Below are positions 4,268 through 5,312 of a DNA stretch of 5,312 nucleotides, piece after piece. The translations under genes and the position numbers were made by a program. Origin of the DNA: Candidatus Parcubacteria bacterium (GTDB lineage: Bacteria > Patescibacteriota > Patescibacteriia > CAIXNZ01); assembly GCA_026395675.1 (NCBI GenBank), contig JAPLYF010000045.1, positions 1 through 5,312 of the forward strand, written 5' to 3'. The number at the start of each line of letters is the position of its first letter. The stretch's first letter is position 1. The notes below the pieces were generated by a model that saw only the letters and a list, made by a program, of their open reading frames with translations, searched no databases and was not told the origin of the DNA.

Positions 4268-4291
4268 GCGGTCCGATTTTCACCGGACCGC
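4268..4291. terminator. Second terminator hairpin (GCGGTCCG stem)
   Basis: GCGGTCCG (4268-4275) pairs perfectly with CGGACCGC (4284-4291) around an eight-base loop. It lies about 20 bp past the stop of the zinc-ribbon gene on the minus strand, where the T-run comes a few bases late (GAATTGTTTTT). On the plus strand TTTT follows directly. It probably ends the DUF3160/zinc-ribbon transcript and backs up the neighbouring terminator. Confidence 0.78.
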
Positions 4292-4310
4292 TTTTAAATT
4301 ACAAATTTTC

Positions 4311-4499
4311 TCAATTCCCCAGAGTAAGTTTTTGAGGAGTTATGTCCCGGCCGCTATCAGGCAGATTTTTCAGATGAAGATTAATGACTTCTTTACTTCC
4401 ACACTCGGGACAGGTTTCCTGATCAGCATCAAAACCCTGGACATAAAACTCATGGTCGCATTTTTTGCATTTTGAATTGGGCTTAATTTTCGGATCCAC
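4311..4499 (-). CDS. Small FmdB-like zinc-ribbon protein (62 aa)
   Basis: A 62-residue cytoplasmic protein with a zinc ribbon: C-x2-C at residues 11-14 (CKKC), then HEFYVQGFDADQ, then C-x2-C-G at 30-33 (CPECGS). Four cysteines about 15 residues apart with aromatic HEF after the first knuckle match FmdB/CxxC-type regulatory zinc ribbons. The C-terminal third is polar and probably unstructured. Its role is unknown; such proteins often bind nucleic acid or assist other proteins. The start is a GTG at 4497-4499, strongly supported by AGGAGGA ending five bases upstream. No other start fits the frame and the Shine-Dalgarno. It follows the DUF3160 gene by 18 bp and is presumably co-transcribed with it. 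Confidence 0.85.
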   Translation of the reverse strand: MDPKIKPNSKCKKCDHEFYVQGFDADQETCPECGSKEVINLHLKNLPDSGRDITPQKLTLGN

Positions 4500-4503
4500 C
4501 TAT

Positions 4504-4510
4504 TCCTCCT
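4504..4510 (-). promoter_or_regulatory. Strong Shine-Dalgarno for the zinc-ribbon gene
   Basis: On the minus strand AGGAGGA, with core GGAGG at 4505-4509, is spaced five bases from the GTG at 4499. It decides this non-ATG start. It is notable because most other genes in the window have no ribosome binding site. Confidence 0.85.
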
Positions 4511-4517
4511 TTATAGG

Positions 4518-5312
4518 TTATTGGGAAAAACTTTTAACCCAGTTTGGCTGGTCTGGGTGCTTGTTGCTGTCCAGCATCTGCCGCCAGGCCTCGTCTGTCA
4601 GACGATTACCCATGTCTTGTTTAAATTCATAATAGCTAAAAACGGGTCCGGCGCCGAGCAAGATGCGGTTATCCGGCAATTTATAGGCCGCTAACAATGT
4701 CTTGATATAGCCAACGCCTTCTTCCAGAACTTTTTTAACATTACCTTCAGTATGCACATCAGCTACCATCACTGACTTGAAAATCTGCGGATCAACATCG
4801 CCGCCACTCAAAGTTCCAATTAAATTTACCAATGAATCGCCGAAACTCCTGATAAATTCATATTCCTGATCGCTTAAGGCCTGATTAGCCAGTTCTTTTT
4901 GTGACATGGCCTGCAGCTTTTCTAAAATACTGGAAAAATTATCCAAAGCCGCACCAATCTGTAAATTATCCATATTTTCCGCTGGCACTAATTTGGCCAA
5001 GCCCTTTTTAGTCAGATTGGTTAAATTTAATAAACGAACATAAAATTCTGGCACTGGTTCAACATAGCCGACAATCGGCGGCTCTCCCGCACCTCCCAGT
5101 TCAGCGATTGTATAACTTTGCTTAACATACAAGATCGTATCATGCCGCAATTCAGCCCAGGAAGCCAAGGCAGTGTTTAATTCCTTATCCTGCCAGGCAG
5201 GGCTTTGCATAAATGTCTGATATCCTTTGTCATATTTAACTGGCAAACTTTTTAAAACATAAAGCCAGTTATTGTAGAGATTTTTATACCAATCTTCTTC
5301 TGGCATTGCGTC
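4518..5312 (-). CDS. DUF3160 domain protein, C-terminal part (5' end outside window)
   Basis: The last 264 residues of a DUF3160 (PF11369-type) protein. Recognisable family blocks in order: NLYNNWLYVLKSL, then GYQTFMQSPAWQDKELNT and ASWAELRHDTILYVKQSY near the start; GYVEPVPEFYVRL; ELANQALSDQEYEFIRSFG; VADVHTEGN; and near the end GAGPVFSYYEFKQ followed by RLTDEAWRQML and WVKSF. The family is usually several hundred residues longer, with an N-terminal signal or lipoprotein segment, and the frame is open to the window edge. The ATG at 5306 is therefore probably an internal methionine, not the start. DUF3160 proteins are thought to be extracytoplasmic, but no catalytic role is established that I know of. 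The zinc-ribbon gene follows 18 bp downstream. Confidence 0.9.
   Translation of the reverse strand, partial: DAMPEEDWYKNLYNNWLYVLKSLPVKYDKGYQTFMQSPAWQDKELNTALASWAELRHDTILYVKQSYTIAELGGAGEPPIVGYVEPVPEFYVRLLNLTNLTKKGLAKLVPAENMDNLQIGAALDNFSSILEKLQAMSQKELANQALSDQEYEFIRSFGDSLVNLIGTLSGGDVDPQIFKSVMVADVHTEGNVKKVLEEGVGYIKTLLAAYKLPDNRILLGAGPVFSYYEFKQDMGNRLTDEAWRQMLDSNKHPDQPNWVKSFSQ

Noticed and set aside
5304..5306. ATG at 5306 as the start of the DUF3160 gene
   Set aside because: The frame stays open to the edge and the family is much longer with an N-terminal region missing here, so this is probably an internal methionine.

Overview
The window looks like bacterial chromosome from a small-genome, fermentative lineage, most likely Candidatus Patescibacteria (CPR). 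This is an inference from four things: AT-rich DNA, very short intergenic gaps, mostly leader-poor genes without Shine-Dalgarno sequences, and a gene repertoire (PduL-type phosphotransacetylase, DUF3160, DUF2769, ATKDDL-repeat coiled coil) that I associate with such genomes. No rRNA, tRNA, CRISPR array or transposase is visible.

Nearly everything is transcribed on the minus strand, so the natural reading direction is right to left. At the right edge is the C-terminal part of a DUF3160 protein (4518-5312, 5' end outside the window), followed 18 bp later by a small zinc-ribbon gene (4311-4499) with a strong Shine-Dalgarno. Two GC-rich hairpins (4208-4238 and 4268-4291) separate this pair from a convergent plus-strand gene (3803-4198). 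That gene encodes an unrecognised, very tryptophan-rich protein. It has its own promoter (3683-3711) and a folded leader of about 85 nt that displays the Shine-Dalgarno in a hairpin loop. Its promoter is divergent from, and nearly touches, the promoter (3652-3680) of a coiled-coil gene with ATKDDL repeats (3295-3630), which ends in an intrinsic terminator (3239-3267).

An extended -10 promoter (3201-3209) then starts a compact four-gene unit: a two-helix, histidine-rich membrane protein, an amicyanin-like cupredoxin lipoprotein, a rubredoxin-flavodoxin fusion and a ten-cysteine DUF2769 protein. All four are candidate metal or redox proteins, and together they read as a small electron-transfer module from cytoplasm to cell surface.

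An unusual array of 11-bp-period palindromic units (1361-1435) separates this unit from an acetate-forming set. In that set pduL (acetyl-CoA to acetyl phosphate) is followed by a metallo-beta-lactamase-fold hydrolase and then by the first 12 codons of acetate kinase (acetyl phosphate to acetate plus ATP), cut by the left edge. The points most worth a second look are the redox operon with its minimal membrane histidine protein, the folded leader and Trp-rich gene, the 11-bp array, and the hydrolase placed between the two acetate-pathway enzymes.
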